Assembly (NCBI GenBank): GCA_043807765.1
Contig: JAZDFQ010000066.1
Coordinates: 62,001-126,000, forward strand
Direction: 5' to 3'
DNA from: Stygiobacter sp043807765
Lineage (GTDB): Bacteria > Bacteroidota > Ignavibacteria > Ignavibacteriales > Melioribacteraceae
Length of the DNA stretch: 64,000 nucleotides
A program made the translations under genes and the position numbers. Under the pieces are notes generated by a model. The model worked only from the letters and a program-made list of their open reading frames with translations. It had not been told where the DNA came from and did no database searches. This document shows, in pieces, positions 26,388 through 35,877 of the stretch. Within the stretch, counting starts at the first letter, position 1, and every line of letters starts with the position of its first letter.

Positions 26388-27790
26388 TATTTAACCCTTC
26401 CTAAAAACGATGTGGTAATTACATCCAAAATTTTATTCTTGGATTTAACGGCAATCTTAATGGGTGTCTTCAAATATTTAATCTCACTCTTCGGAAGAAT
26501 TACTAAAAACTTTGCTTCCGTAACACCTTGCGGTTCAACATCCAAGTCTTTACCAATGATTTTTATTTCTCCCTTTACATTTTCCAATTCAAGAGTAACA
26601 CCAAACTCGTTGAATGTCTTGTTAACAATTTTGAGATCGTAAAAGTTGCTCAACTTATTATCCGGCTGTTCTTGGAATAACATTCCCGGAGTTCTCAAAA
26701 TGCTTAATTCAACTTGCGTTCTGTTTATTAGCAAGAAGGAAATCAAAGTAACTAATATCAGCAGAACAATTGTGTAGCCAATTGCTCTTGGAGTAAACAA
26801 TGGCTGCATTTTAGTTTCGATCTGTGTTTTGGATGCATATCTAATCAAACCTTTCGGCTTACTAATCTTGGTCATTACTGAATCACAGACATCTATGCAT
26901 GCAGTACAATTAACGCATTCAAGCTGGGTTCCGTTTCTAATATCAATTCCGGTAGGGCAAACATCTACGCATTGATGGCAGTCGATGCAATCGCCGATAG
27001 TTCTTACTTCATCTTTTTTAATTTTTCCTCTCGGTTCACCTCTCAGATAATCATAGTGAATTACAACAGAGTTCTGGTCCAGCATCACGCCTTGTAATCT
27101 ACCATAAGGGCAAAGTAATGTGCATGCTTGTTCGCGAAAGTAGCTGAATATGAAATGAAAAATTCCGGAAAAAATTAGTATTGCTAGGAAAGTACCAAAA
27201 TGTTTTCCGGGTCCATCATATATGAACTGATAAAGTTTATCGACGCCAATAATATATGAAAGAAAAGTATTTGCGATAAGAAAAGAAATTAAAACGAAAA
27301 GAAACTGTTTCGAAGTTTTTTTTAAAATCTTTTCACTATTCCAAGGAGCCGCTTTTAACGCGCGTTGCTTTTGCCAGTCGCCTTCAATCCAGTATTCTAT
27401 TTTTCTAAATACCATTTCTAAAAAGATTGTCTGGGGACAAATCCAGCCGCAAAACAATCTACCGTAGACAACTGTAAAGAGAAATATCGAAACCACAATT
27501 GCTATCATTGATAATGCAAACAAGTGAAGATCGTGCGGACCGAATGGGACACCGAATATCACAAAGTGGCGGTCTATAACATTAAGCAAAAGTAACGGAT
27601 GCCCTCCAATCTTTATGAAAGGTGCGCCAAAAAGAAAAGCTAAAAGGAAAATGCTCAGAATACTTCTTGCATTGTAAAACTTGCCGGAAGGCTTCTTCGG
27701 AAAAATCCATTTCCGTTTGCCTTCTTGGGTTACAGTTGCAAGCGTATCGCGAAATGCTTCTTCTTGGTGGGGTGTGTTATGATTTTCCAT
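26387..27790 (-). CDS. ccoG: Cytochrome c oxidase accessory protein CcoG (FixG/RdxA)
   Basis: 467-residue membrane iron-sulfur protein. Several membrane helices in the first 220 residues, with the polyferredoxin-type GRLFCGWICPQTIFLEM and EQACTLLCPYGRLQGVM. Two 4Fe-4S sites follow (CIDCHQCVDVCPTG and CVNCTACIDVCDSV), then an Ig-like periplasmic domain at the C-terminus. CcoG reduces copper for cbb3 maturation in studied species. Start ATG at 27790; coupled to ccoH by TAATG. Confidence 0.95.
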   Translation of the reverse strand: MENHNTPHQEEAFRDTLATVTQEGKRKWIFPKKPSGKFYNARSILSIFLLAFLFGAPFIKIGGHPLLLLNVIDRHFVIFGVPFGPHDLHLFALSMIAIVVSIFLFTVVYGRLFCGWICPQTIFLEMVFRKIEYWIEGDWQKQRALKAAPWNSEKILKKTSKQFLFVLISFLIANTFLSYIIGVDKLYQFIYDGPGKHFGTFLAILIFSGIFHFIFSYFREQACTLLCPYGRLQGVMLDQNSVVIHYDYLRGEPRGKIKKDEVRTIGDCIDCHQCVDVCPTGIDIRNGTQLECVNCTACIDVCDSVMTKISKPKGLIRYASKTQIETKMQPLFTPRAIGYTIVLLILVTLISFLLINRTQVELSILRTPGMLFQEQPDNKLSNFYDLKIVNKTFNEFGVTLELENVKGEIKIIGKDLDVEPQGVTEAKFLVILPKSEIKYLKTPIKIAVKSKNKILDVITTSFLGRVK

Positions 27791-27844
27791 ATCTCTAAGC
27801 AGATTTGATTTACTTGTCTTCTGTAAATGGAAGACAAATTACTA

Positions 27845-27870
27845 ATGGAGACGTACGTTACTACGTCTCC
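27845..27870. repeat. Intergenic palindrome related to the GTAGAGAC elements
   Basis: 10-bp perfect inverted arms TGGAGACGTA/TACGTCTCCA around a six-base loop, between ccoP and ccoG. The GAGACG...CGTCTC frame is shared with the in-frame elements at 17886 and 18011. It could act as a weak attenuator within the operon. Confidence 0.6.
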
Positions 27871-27881
27871 ATCTAAAATTA

Positions 27882-28739
27882 TTAACTCTTTGGTGCCGAT
27901 GCAGTTGAATCAGCTTTTGGTTCTTCCCATTTAGTACCTTGCGGCTCTTTTGGATTGGCCGGTTTTGTACCTTGCAATGAAAGAACATAACTTGCAACAG
28001 CTTGCATCTTCTTTGAATCTAATTGTGTCTGCCAGCTAATCATACCTTTAGCCGGAACACCGTCTTTTATCGTCTTGAATACATTTTTAATTCCGCCGCC
28101 GTTAATCCAGAATTCGTCGGTTAAGTTTGGACCTACTAATCCGCCGCCATCTGCAGTATGACATGTAACGCAATTCTTAGCAAAGATTTCTTTTCCCTCG
28201 GATAGTGTAGCCGCATCATTTGCAAATACTACTGTTTCTTCATTAATGAACGCGCCGGACTTAATCAGAATCTCTCTTTCCATGCTAGCTTGGTTAACTT
28301 CGGCCATGTATTCCTTTATTTGTACTTGGCCATCATCAAATATGTGGAAAACAAACATGTAAATAACAGCCCAAATGATTGTACCATAAAACAAAAAATT
28401 GAACCATGGTGGGATGCGGTTATCCAGCTCGCGGATTCCGTCAAAATCGTGATGGAACATTATATCTTTTTCCTTTTCCATCGGCTGCAAGCGTGTCATA
28501 TAGTTGGTAATGAGGCGGATTGGTCTTAAGAAATCATCCCCTTCATTATCATTTTTCTCGCTGTAAACAATAGCCAGCCACAGTACTGCAATAATAACAA
28601 TGATGGTTAATACCAGCATCGTTCTCATAACAGCATCTAAATCAACAGTGCCTTCAGTAGCGGCGGCAGTTTGAGAATAGCCGAGAAATGAAATGGCAGC
28701 CAGAAATACTGAGAACCAAATTTTATTATTTGACTTCAT
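27882..28739 (-). CDS. ccoP: cbb3 oxidase subunit CcoP (single-heme form)
   Basis: 285 residues. N-terminal hydrophobic segments (about 8-60), then the CcoP N-terminal domain with DNRIPPWFNFLFYGTIIWAVIYMFVFH (membrane helix about 110-135). One cytochrome c domain follows (about 185-270) with CVTCH heme attachment and GMISWQTQL holding the methionine ligand. Proteobacterial CcoP carries two hemes; here only one CxxCH is present, as often in Bacteroidota. Overlaps ccoQ by 14 bases. Confidence 0.93.
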   Translation of the reverse strand: MKSNNKIWFSVFLAAISFLGYSQTAAATEGTVDLDAVMRTMLVLTIIVIIAVLWLAIVYSEKNDNEGDDFLRPIRLITNYMTRLQPMEKEKDIMFHHDFDGIRELDNRIPPWFNFLFYGTIIWAVIYMFVFHIFDDGQVQIKEYMAEVNQASMEREILIKSGAFINEETVVFANDAATLSEGKEIFAKNCVTCHTADGGGLVGPNLTDEFWINGGGIKNVFKTIKDGVPAKGMISWQTQLDSKKMQAVASYVLSLQGTKPANPKEPQGTKWEEPKADSTASAPKS

Positions 28740-28929
28740 TTTTCATCTCAAAATTATTTTTGTTTTCTGAGTTAGAATCCAATGGAAGATTTTCCATGTG
28801 GTTTATATAGCCTTTCTTTAATCGAATGGCCCAAATTGTTGAAGCAATAAACAAGGCGAAAAACACCACTAAAGAAATTAGTGGAATTAAAGATCCGCCT
28901 TGGAATGATTTAAAAAATTCCGAAACCAT
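28726..28929 (-). CDS. ccoQ: CcoQ-like small cbb3 oxidase subunit
   Basis: 67-residue membrane protein with one helix (about 13-36, LIPLISLVVFFALFIASTIWAI) and a charged cytoplasmic tail. Position between ccoNO and ccoP and the TAATG overlap with ccoNO identify it as the CcoQ/FixQ-type subunit; sequence alone is not decisive. Confidence 0.8.
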   Translation of the reverse strand: MVSEFFKSFQGGSLIPLISLVVFFALFIASTIWAIRLKKGYINHMENLPLDSNSENKNNFEMKNEVK

Positions 28930-31055
28930 TATTTGCCTACCGCCTTATTTCCTTTGATGTCGGTACCCAAGCGCTGCAAGTATGCAATCAAAGCAATTAT
29001 TTCTTTATCCGGTTCAGCGGGTGCACCGTTATTTAATAAATCTTTGGTTATCAGATCAGCTTGTTTCAGCAGATCTTGCTCGGCAACTTCTTCATATCCT
29101 TCGGCATAAGGAACACCAAGTGATCTCATCCCATTTATTTTTGCTTTCGTTGTTGATATATCAAGAGATTGAGTATATAACCATGGATACGAAGGCATTA
29201 TAGAACCCGGAGACATTGAACGTGGATCCTCCATGTGCATGTAATGCCAGAGATTTCCATACTTGCCACCTTCGCGTTGTAAATCCGGTCCGGTACGTTT
29301 TGAACCCCACAAGAATGGATGTTCATAAACACCTTCTCCGGCTTTAGTGTATTCGCCGTAACGTTCTGTTTCCGATCTAAACGGACGAACTAACTGCGAA
29401 TGACAAGAAACGCATCCTTCACGAATGTAAATGTCTCTTCCTTGAAGTTCGAGTGGAGTATATGGTTTAACACTAGAAATTGTTGGTATGTTTGAATCTA
29501 TTGCTAGCATAGGAATAATCTGAACTGCGCCACCAATTAGAATTACAACTAATGAAAGGAGAGCAAATTTAACCGGACGTTTTTCCAACCAGCGATGGAA
29601 CAATCCGCGTTTAATTTTATCAGATGCTTTTTCAATAGGCGCTGCTTCATCAGCTTCATTCTTAATGAAAGAGCCTTGTTTTGCGGTAACCAATAAGTTG
29701 TAAATCATTAAGAAGACACCTAAGAAATAAAGTAATCCTCCGAATGAACGAATAACATGCATTGGTAAAATTTGTAAAGTTGTTTCTAAGAAGTTCGGAT
29801 ATTGCAGAACACCAAGTGGTGTAAATTGTTTCCACATTAATGCTTGAGCAACACCGGACCAGTACATTGGAATTGCATAAAAAACTATACCTAATGTTGA
29901 TACCCAGAAATGGAGGGTTGCTAATTTTTTAGAGAAGAGTTCTGTTCCCCACATTTTAGGAATAAGCCAGTAGAGAATTCCGAAAGACATCATTCCGTTC
30001 CAACCTAACGCGCCAATGTGAACGTGAGCGATTGTCCAATCTGTAAAGTGAGAGATTGCATTCACATTTTTCAATGATAGCATCGGTCCTTCAAATGTAG
30101 ACATTCCATATGCTGTTACAGCAACAACCATAAATTTTAAAACCGGATTATCGCGAACACGGTCCCAAGCACCGCGAAGCGTAAGTAATCCGTTTAGCAT
30201 ACCGCCCCAAGATGGAGCAATAAGCATTATGGAAAAAACTGTTCCAAGTGATTGAGCCCAGTCCGGTAATGAAGAATATAATAAGTGATGCGGACCAGCC
30301 CAGATATATAAAAATATTAATGCCCAGAAGTGCAAGATGGATAACCGGTATGAGTAAACCGGTCTGTTTGCTGCTTTAGGCAAGAAGTAGTACATCAAAC
30401 CTAAATATGGTGTTGTAAGGAAAAACGCTACTGCATTGTGCCCGTACCACCATTGAACAAGCGCGTCTTGAACGCCGGCGTAAACCGAGTAGCTTTTAAA
30501 AAGTCCAACCGGAAGTTCGATTGAATTAACAACGTGAAGAACAGTAATTGTTACAAACGTTGCAATATAAAACCAAGCTGCAACATAAATGTGTTCTTCG
30601 CGGCGTTTGATAATTGTACCAAGCATGTTTGCGCCAAATGCCAACCAAACAACTGCAATTGCTAAGTCGATTGGCCATTCTAGTTCTGCGTATTCTTTGC
30701 TTGTTGTAATTCCAAGCGGTAGTGTAACAGCCGCGGCAACTATAATTAATTGCCAGCCCCAGAAATGAAATTGGCTTAAAAAGTCGCTAAACATTCTTGC
30801 TTTCATCACGCGCTGCAGCGAATAATAAACTCCGCCGAAAATGATGTTGCCGACAAATGCAAAAATTACAGCGTTTGTATGGAGTGGTCTTATTCTACCG
30901 AAGGTAATGTATTGAAGACCAAGATTTAGCTCGGGAATATAGAGCTGAATAGCTATGATCAAACCGACGAGCATTCCAACAACAGCGAAAATTACTGCCG
31001 CTACCATGAATTGCTTGACGACTTGGTTGTCGTAACTGAATTTCTCCAACTGCAT
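28929..31055 (-). CDS. ccoNO: cbb3 oxidase fused subunits I and II (CcoN-CcoO)
   Basis: Terminal oxidase catalytic subunit for low-oxygen respiration. 708 residues: residues 1-480 are a 12-helix heme-copper oxidase subunit I (LHTNAVIFAFVGNIIFGGVYY, QWWYGHNAVAFFLTTPYLGLMYYFLP, HVHIGALGWNGMMSFGILYWLIP), then a linker and one more helix, then a CcoO monoheme cytochrome c domain (about 545-700) with EGCVSCHSQLVRPFRSETERYGEY. The fusion of CcoN and CcoO is typical of Bacteroidota/Chlorobiota lineages. A good AAGGAG ribosome site precedes the ATG. Confidence 0.96.
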   Translation of the reverse strand: MQLEKFSYDNQVVKQFMVAAVIFAVVGMLVGLIIAIQLYIPELNLGLQYITFGRIRPLHTNAVIFAFVGNIIFGGVYYSLQRVMKARMFSDFLSQFHFWGWQLIIVAAAVTLPLGITTSKEYAELEWPIDLAIAVVWLAFGANMLGTIIKRREEHIYVAAWFYIATFVTITVLHVVNSIELPVGLFKSYSVYAGVQDALVQWWYGHNAVAFFLTTPYLGLMYYFLPKAANRPVYSYRLSILHFWALIFLYIWAGPHHLLYSSLPDWAQSLGTVFSIMLIAPSWGGMLNGLLTLRGAWDRVRDNPVLKFMVVAVTAYGMSTFEGPMLSLKNVNAISHFTDWTIAHVHIGALGWNGMMSFGILYWLIPKMWGTELFSKKLATLHFWVSTLGIVFYAIPMYWSGVAQALMWKQFTPLGVLQYPNFLETTLQILPMHVIRSFGGLLYFLGVFLMIYNLLVTAKQGSFIKNEADEAAPIEKASDKIKRGLFHRWLEKRPVKFALLSLVVILIGGAVQIIPMLAIDSNIPTISSVKPYTPLELQGRDIYIREGCVSCHSQLVRPFRSETERYGEYTKAGEGVYEHPFLWGSKRTGPDLQREGGKYGNLWHYMHMEDPRSMSPGSIMPSYPWLYTQSLDISTTKAKINGMRSLGVPYAEGYEEVAEQDLLKQADLITKDLLNNGAPAEPDKEIIALIAYLQRLGTDIKGNKAVGK

Positions 31056-31120
31056 TCAGAGAACTCCTTGTTTTATTTATAGGTTCTTGCCTTGAACATC
31101 AAGCAGTGATAGTATTGTCT

Positions 31121-31288
31121 CTACTTTTTACTTGTGTCCTTTGGTTTTTTATTTTCATCAAACAAAATTCTAACCGATGGCGTGTATTTGTCATCGTATT
31201 GTCCCGATTTAACGGCCCATAGGTATGCGACCAAAAATCCTAATGCGACTAACAAGCTAGCGCCAATTAAAACTACTACAATCTGCAT
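31121..31288 (-). CDS. ccoS: cbb3 oxidase assembly protein CcoS
   Basis: 55-residue protein starting MQIVVVLIGASLLVALGF with a single membrane helix (about 3-26), followed by LWAVKSGQYDD, the CcoS hallmark, and a polar tail. It starts two bases after the ccoI stop and precedes ccoNO by 65 bp. CcoS is needed for heme and copper insertion into cbb3 oxidase in other bacteria. Confidence 0.92.
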   Translation of the reverse strand: MQIVVVLIGASLLVALGFLVAYLWAVKSGQYDDKYTPSVRILFDENKKPKDTSKK

Positions 31289-31290
31289 TA

Positions 31291-33714
31291 TTAAAGACCT
31301 TTCTTCTTTGCAGAAATATTCACAGCTAATGTTGTAAAGACAACTGCAGATATCGAGCTTATAGGCATTAAAATAGCCGCAACTAACGGAGAAAGAGTTC
31401 CGGTAAATGCAAAGCTCAATCCAATAACATTATATACGAATGACAAGATAAAACTTGCAATAATAATTTTCTTACTAGTTTTCGAAAAAGCAATAAAATC
31501 TTTGATTCGGTTAAAAGATTTTGAGTCCAGGATCCCATCGCAAGCCGGTGAAAAATTGTTTGTATCATCAGAAATCGAAAGTCCGATATTGCTTTGTTTC
31601 AAAGCTCCGGCATCATTTAACCCGTCGCCAAACATTAAAACTTTTTTCCCTTGTGATTGCAGCTCTTCAATAAATTTTAACTTATCGTGGGGCGATTGCC
31701 GGAATTGAAGTTCATTATCATTCCCGAAGAATTTTCTTAGATTTTCTTTTTCACCTTCATTATCGCCGGAAAGAAGAGCGAGGCTATACTCGTTTTCTAG
31801 CGCGGCCATTAAATTGCCGAGCCCTTCTCTATATTTATTCGTGATCTCAAAGTAGCCGATCATATCATCATTCATCGAAACAAATACTTTTGTAGTTAAG
31901 CTTTCGTTCAAAATTTTAGCTTCAACAAAATTCTTTGAACCGATTCTTACTATTGTTGCGTCACTAAACTCTGCTTCAATTCCTTTAGCCGGTTCCTCAT
32001 TATACCGAAGCGGGAAGAGTATTTTTTTTTCTTTTATGAAATTGAAAATTGCCACGCTTAATGGATGAGTAGAGTTTCTTACTGTTGATTTAATATAGTT
32101 TAGTTCTTCTTTTGATAATTCTTTGCCAACGAATACTACATTAGCAGCGCCATTTTCTGTAATTGTTCCGGTCTTGTCAAAAACAATTGTGTCAATCGAA
32201 GCCAGCGATTCTACAACATGCGTATGTTTTAGATAGAGTTTGTTTTTACCGAAAATTCTTAGCGTGTTTCCCATAGTAAATGGAGTTGAGAGAGCCAATG
32301 CACATGGACAAGCTACAATAAGTACTGCTGTAATTGCATTGAACGCTAATGTTAAATTTGTAGACCAGATAAATCCGGCAACAACGGATAAAGCAATTAC
32401 TCCGAATGTAAAATACTTGCTAACTATGTTGGAAAAAGAAGTTATACCCGATTCTTCACTAATTCCTTCTTTCTTAAATGCTTTACTATTCCAAAGCTGT
32501 GTTAAATAACTTTGTGATACTTCCTTTATAGTTTCAATCTCTATTGCGCTTCCAACTTGCTTGCCGCCGGCATAAATCATCTCTCCTTTTTTTCGTTCAA
32601 CCGGCACTGCTTCTCCGGTTACAAAACTGTAATCAATGCTGCCGTTTCCCTTGATGAGAATTGAATCAGCCGGAACTAATTCATTATTTCTAACTAGAAT
32701 TCTTTCGCCAACAGTAAGCTTTTCTACCGGAATTGTTGTTTCTTTTCCTTCTTTATGTATAGTAACAGCAATAGGGAAGTAAGATTTGTAATTTCTCTCA
32801 AAGTTTAGCGTTTCGTAAGTCTTGTTTTGGAAAAGTTTACCAACTAGTAAAAAGAATATTAATCCGGCTAGCGAATCTAAAAATCCGGGACCATTTAGAA
32901 ATGTTATATCAATTACGCTACGTAAAAACAGAACAAAAATTCCAAGTGCTAAAGGAACATCAATGTTCACAATACGTTTGCGCAATCCTTTCCATGCGGA
33001 AATAAAATAATCGCTGGCGCTGTAGAAGAAAACCGGAAGAGAGAGAATTATATTCAAAACTGCGAAAATCTTTTTTAGCTCATCATGCTGCGCCACATCA
33101 ATGGAAAGATATTCCGGGAAGCTGAGCAGCATGATATTGCCGAAGCAAAATCCGGCAATGCCAATCTTATAATAAAGACTTTTATACTCGCTTCTAACCT
33201 TTTCTTCTTTTTTGTCTTCAAGATTTAACAACGGTTCATAACCAATGGAATCAAGCAGTTCTACAATTTTTTTAAGTGAAGTCGTTTTTTCGAGATAAGT
33301 AACAAAAAGTTTCTTCTGCAAGAAATTTACTTTGGAAGAGATAATTCCATTATCAAGATTGTACAGATTTTCAAGAATCCATATACAAGAGCTGCAATGC
33401 ATCTGCGGAATATCGAAAGTAACATTTGTTTTAACATCGTTGGAAAAATCAATTAGCTTTAAGCGAAGATCGGCATCATCTAGAAAATCATAATTTCGTT
33501 TTGTGTGATATTTGCGAGTAGCGCCGGGGTTTTTATCTATCGAGTAGTAACTGCAAAGATTATTTTCGTCAAGCAGTTCGAATACTGTTTTACATCCGTT
33601 GCAGCAAAAAACTTTTTCATTTAGTTTTATAGAATTGTCCGGACATTCATCACCGCAATGGTAACAAGCCGTTTTTTTATTAACCGTTTTTTCTTGTAAT
33701 TCTATCTGTTCCAA
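31291..33714 (-). CDS. ccoI: Copper-translocating P1B-type ATPase CcoI (FixI)
   Basis: 807 residues. N-terminal zinc-ribbon-like segment with CYHCGDEC and CCNGC, then a heavy-metal-associated domain with MHCSSC, eight predicted membrane helices, the translocation motif CPCALALSTP, phosphorylation motif DKTGTITENG and hinge MFGDGLNDAGAL. CcoI supplies copper to cbb3 oxidase. The start is TTG at 33714, with no alternative ATG nearby and no clear ribosome site. First gene of the operon, behind a 350-bp palindrome-rich region. Confidence 0.94.
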   Translation of the reverse strand: MEQIELQEKTVNKKTACYHCGDECPDNSIKLNEKVFCCNGCKTVFELLDENNLCSYYSIDKNPGATRKYHTKRNYDFLDDADLRLKLIDFSNDVKTNVTFDIPQMHCSSCIWILENLYNLDNGIISSKVNFLQKKLFVTYLEKTTSLKKIVELLDSIGYEPLLNLEDKKEEKVRSEYKSLYYKIGIAGFCFGNIMLLSFPEYLSIDVAQHDELKKIFAVLNIILSLPVFFYSASDYFISAWKGLRKRIVNIDVPLALGIFVLFLRSVIDITFLNGPGFLDSLAGLIFFLLVGKLFQNKTYETLNFERNYKSYFPIAVTIHKEGKETTIPVEKLTVGERILVRNNELVPADSILIKGNGSIDYSFVTGEAVPVERKKGEMIYAGGKQVGSAIEIETIKEVSQSYLTQLWNSKAFKKEGISEESGITSFSNIVSKYFTFGVIALSVVAGFIWSTNLTLAFNAITAVLIVACPCALALSTPFTMGNTLRIFGKNKLYLKHTHVVESLASIDTIVFDKTGTITENGAANVVFVGKELSKEELNYIKSTVRNSTHPLSVAIFNFIKEKKILFPLRYNEEPAKGIEAEFSDATIVRIGSKNFVEAKILNESLTTKVFVSMNDDMIGYFEITNKYREGLGNLMAALENEYSLALLSGDNEGEKENLRKFFGNDNELQFRQSPHDKLKFIEELQSQGKKVLMFGDGLNDAGALKQSNIGLSISDDTNNFSPACDGILDSKSFNRIKDFIAFSKTSKKIIIASFILSFVYNVIGLSFAFTGTLSPLVAAILMPISSISAVVFTTLAVNISAKKKGL

Positions 33715-34065
33715 TCGTATTAGTTTTTAGGGGTGATCAAATCTTTTAACCAAATTAATAATTTTAGACGTTATATCGAAATTAAACCCAAATTATTCAA
33801 TAGAATAATTTGAGCTCCGCTCCGCAAACAATAACTATATGTAGACTTGTTTTGGCAATGCTTCTCAATTTGCAATGCTTGTACTAAAAAATTACATGTT
33901 TGCGGGGTTAACCCCGCAGTAAAACGTATTATCCAATATCGTTTTACATGCGGCCTTCGGCAAAAAATTCATTAGGAATGAATTTTTTGGGTTAAACTTC
34001 CGATTATAAAATTGGACTTTGAGAACCGAGATTTGGAATTTAGGCCATCAAAAAATTGAGGATTT
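33715..34065. other. Gene-free region between ccoI and the SDR gene, with three palindromes
   Basis: Shared upstream region of the divergent ccoI operon and SDR gene. It holds three adjacent inverted repeats: a perfect 18-bp palindrome (33901-33918, TGCGGGGTTAACCCCGCA), an 8-bp stem GTAAAACG/CGTTTTAC (33919-33926, 33940-33947) and a 12-bp perfect stem AAAAAATTCATT (33962-33973, 33977-33988). No open reading frame with a start signal is visible. Promoters must lie here but I cannot place them. Confidence 0.65.
33901..33988. repeat. Cluster of three palindromes upstream of the SDR gene
   Basis: Three back-to-back inverted repeats in under 90 bases, with GCGGCCTTCGGC between the second and third forming a further small hairpin. 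Structure suggests a dispersed palindromic unit (REP-like) rather than one regulatory site. Confidence 0.65.
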
Positions 34066-34833
34066 ATGGAATCGTTGAAAGGGAAAATTGTTTTTATAAC
34101 CGGGGCTTCATCGGGAATTGGAAAATCTTGCGCTTATGCATTTGCAAAGCAAGGGGCCAATGTAATTATTAGCGCAAGAAGGGTTGAAATTGTTAAGGAA
34201 ATTGCAAAAGACATTGTTGAGAAGTTTGGAGTGAAAGCACACGCCTTTAAGCTTGATGTAAGAAACAGAGAAGAAGTTTTGAATGCAGTAAACAGTTTGC
34301 CGGATGAGTGGAAGGGAATTGATATACTTGTAAACAATGCCGGTCTTGCCAAAGGCTTAAATAAATTTCATGAAGATGATCCCACAGTTTGGGATGAAAT
34401 GATTGACACGAACGTAAAGGGTGTTTTATTTGTTGCCAGCGCAATTTTACCCGGAATGATTGAAAGAAAGTTCGGTCACATAATTAATATTGGCTCTATT
34501 GCCGGACGTGAAGCTTATCCCAAAGGCGCGGTTTACTGTGCAACAAAACATGCAGTTGATGCGATTACCCGTTCTCTAAGAATGGATGTAATTGATAAAA
34601 ATATTTTAGTTAGTACAATTGATTCTGGTCTCGTTGAAACAAACTTCAGCAATATTCGTTTGGGCGATCCGGAAAAAGCAAAGGATATTTACAAAGGTTT
34701 AACACCACTAACGGGCGATGATGTTGCTGGTGCAGTGGTTTTTTGCGCAAGCCGTCCGGCACATGTTAACATTGCCGAAATTACTTTGCTTGCGGCTCGA
34801 CAAGCTTCTGCTACAATTTCTTATAGAGAATAG
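34066..34833 (+). CDS. Short-chain dehydrogenase/reductase (YdfG-like)
   Basis: 255 residues, classical SDR. NAD(P)-binding TGASSGIG (about 12-19), NNAG (about 88-91), catalytic Ser in INIGSIAG and YCATK pair (Tyr/Lys). The pattern SLPDEWKGIDILVNNAGLA and the SARR after the second strand, which favours NADPH, follow the YdfG group (3-hydroxy acid/malonic semialdehyde reductase). Isolated gene; physiological substrate unproven. Confidence 0.92.
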   Translation: MESLKGKIVFITGASSGIGKSCAYAFAKQGANVIISARRVEIVKEIAKDIVEKFGVKAHAFKLDVRNREEVLNAVNSLPDEWKGIDILVNNAGLAKGLNKFHEDDPTVWDEMIDTNVKGVLFVASAILPGMIERKFGHIINIGSIAGREAYPKGAVYCATKHAVDAITRSLRMDVIDKNILVSTIDSGLVETNFSNIRLGDPEKAKDIYKGLTPLTGDDVAGAVVFCASRPAHVNIAEITLLAARQASATISYRE

Positions 34834-34844
34834 AATAAATTGTT

Positions 34845-34932
34845 GTCATTCTGATCTCGCCAACGGCGGGGAAAAATCTCTAAAGTTTTGGGTGGAGATA
34901 TTTCGTCCCGATGAATCGGAACTCAATATGAC
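34845..34932. repeat. Dispersed GTCAT...ATGAC repeat, copy A
   Basis: 88-bp non-coding unit starting GTCATTCTGATCTCGCC and ending ACTCAATATGAC. Its reverse complement aligns along its length with 49367-49456, including the CGGGACGAAATATCTC block. It lies right behind the SDR stop codon. Confidence 0.72.
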
Positions 34933-34938
34933 ATTAAT

Positions 34939-34965
34939 AAAAAAGGCTGGTGTTTGCCAGCCTTT
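34939..34965 (-). terminator. Terminator of the YciO-like gene
   Basis: 9-bp stem AAAGGCTGG/CCAGCCTTT (34942-34950, 34957-34965). On the minus strand it is followed by a run of T, serving the gene that ends at 34997. On the plus strand only three T follow, so it may weakly end the SDR transcript too. Confidence 0.75.
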
Positions 34966-34996
34966 GTCTAACCACTAAATACTATTTACTCAATAC

Positions 34997-35608
34997 TCAA
35001 TAAAATATACTAACATCTCCGGCGCCTTCGCGTATAACTTCCGGTTCTTCGCCGCTTAAATCTATAATGCTGGATGGCTGACCATCCAAAGTACCGGATG
35101 CAAGCATTAGATCAACTTGGTTTTCGAAGAGCAGTTTAATTTCTTCCGGATTATATAACAATTCACCGTTCCGTTTTGTAACGCTTGTGCTTACAATTGG
35201 ATTCCCCATTTCTTTGGCTAATTCCAAAGCAATGTTATTGTCCGGCACTCTAATTCCAACCGTTTCGCGTTTTGTCCATAGTTTTTTGGGTACTTCTTTT
35301 GCTGCGGGCAAAACAAATGTATACGGACCGGGCAAAAGCTTCTTCATTGTTTTATATGCATAATCGGAAACTCGGGCATACTTTGCGATGTCTTTAAGAT
35401 TGGGGCAAATAAAGCTGAACAATTTGGTTCCCGCATCTTGCTTGATATAATAGACACGCTCAAGCGCTTCTCTGTTGAAAATGTCGCAGCCGATACCGTA
35501 AACCGTATCAGTTGGATAAATAACAACACCGCCGCTTTTTAATACTTCAACCGCTTTGTTGATGAACCTTAATTGAGGTGTAACCGGATGAAGTTCGTAG
35601 TATTCCAT
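34997..35608 (-). CDS. YciO-like Sua5/YrdC-family protein
   Basis: 203 residues of the YrdC fold that binds tRNA-like/nucleotide substrates; the family includes threonylcarbamoyl-AMP synthases. Start LHPVTPQLRFINKAVEVLKSGG and end VVREG-like EVIREGAGDVSIFY match the YciO branch closely. Key motif IYPTDTVYGIGCD retains the TsaC-type TDTVYG signature, so threonylcarbamoyl-AMP synthase activity is possible. No C-terminal Sua5 domain. Confidence 0.9.
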   Translation of the reverse strand: MEYYELHPVTPQLRFINKAVEVLKSGGVVIYPTDTVYGIGCDIFNREALERVYYIKQDAGTKLFSFICPNLKDIAKYARVSDYAYKTMKKLLPGPYTFVLPAAKEVPKKLWTKRETVGIRVPDNNIALELAKEMGNPIVSTSVTKRNGELLYNPEEIKLLFENQVDLMLASGTLDGQPSSIIDLSGEEPEVIREGAGDVSIFY

Positions 35609-35877
35609 AAAATACTCCTTCCTTAATGGATTAATAAGACTAAACAGAATAGATTGAAAATTTGCCGCGCGAAGAAACTAGGGCGGCTTTACACACACAC
35701 TTTTGCTTTTGGGAATAAACGTATTTCTTGTAGAAATGGTTTTGGAAAGAATTTGAAACAGCTTTTCTCTGCATTTCGAGGTTCTTTGAAAAGTTCTGCC
35801 TTAAGAAAGGGAGATAAAAACAAATAGTCAATAGAAAACTTTTACTATTTTCACCATATCACAATTTAAATTATTGA

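Noticed and set aside
31056..31120. FNR box upstream of ccoNO
   Set aside because: Only one half-site (TTGAT) is present on the transcribed strand; the second half does not match ATCAA.
35640..35831. 63-codon minus-strand ORF upstream of the MFS gene
   Set aside because: No ribosome site, odd composition (Lys/Ser/Cys rich, no domain pattern), and it lies in an AT-rich intergenic region; most likely chance.
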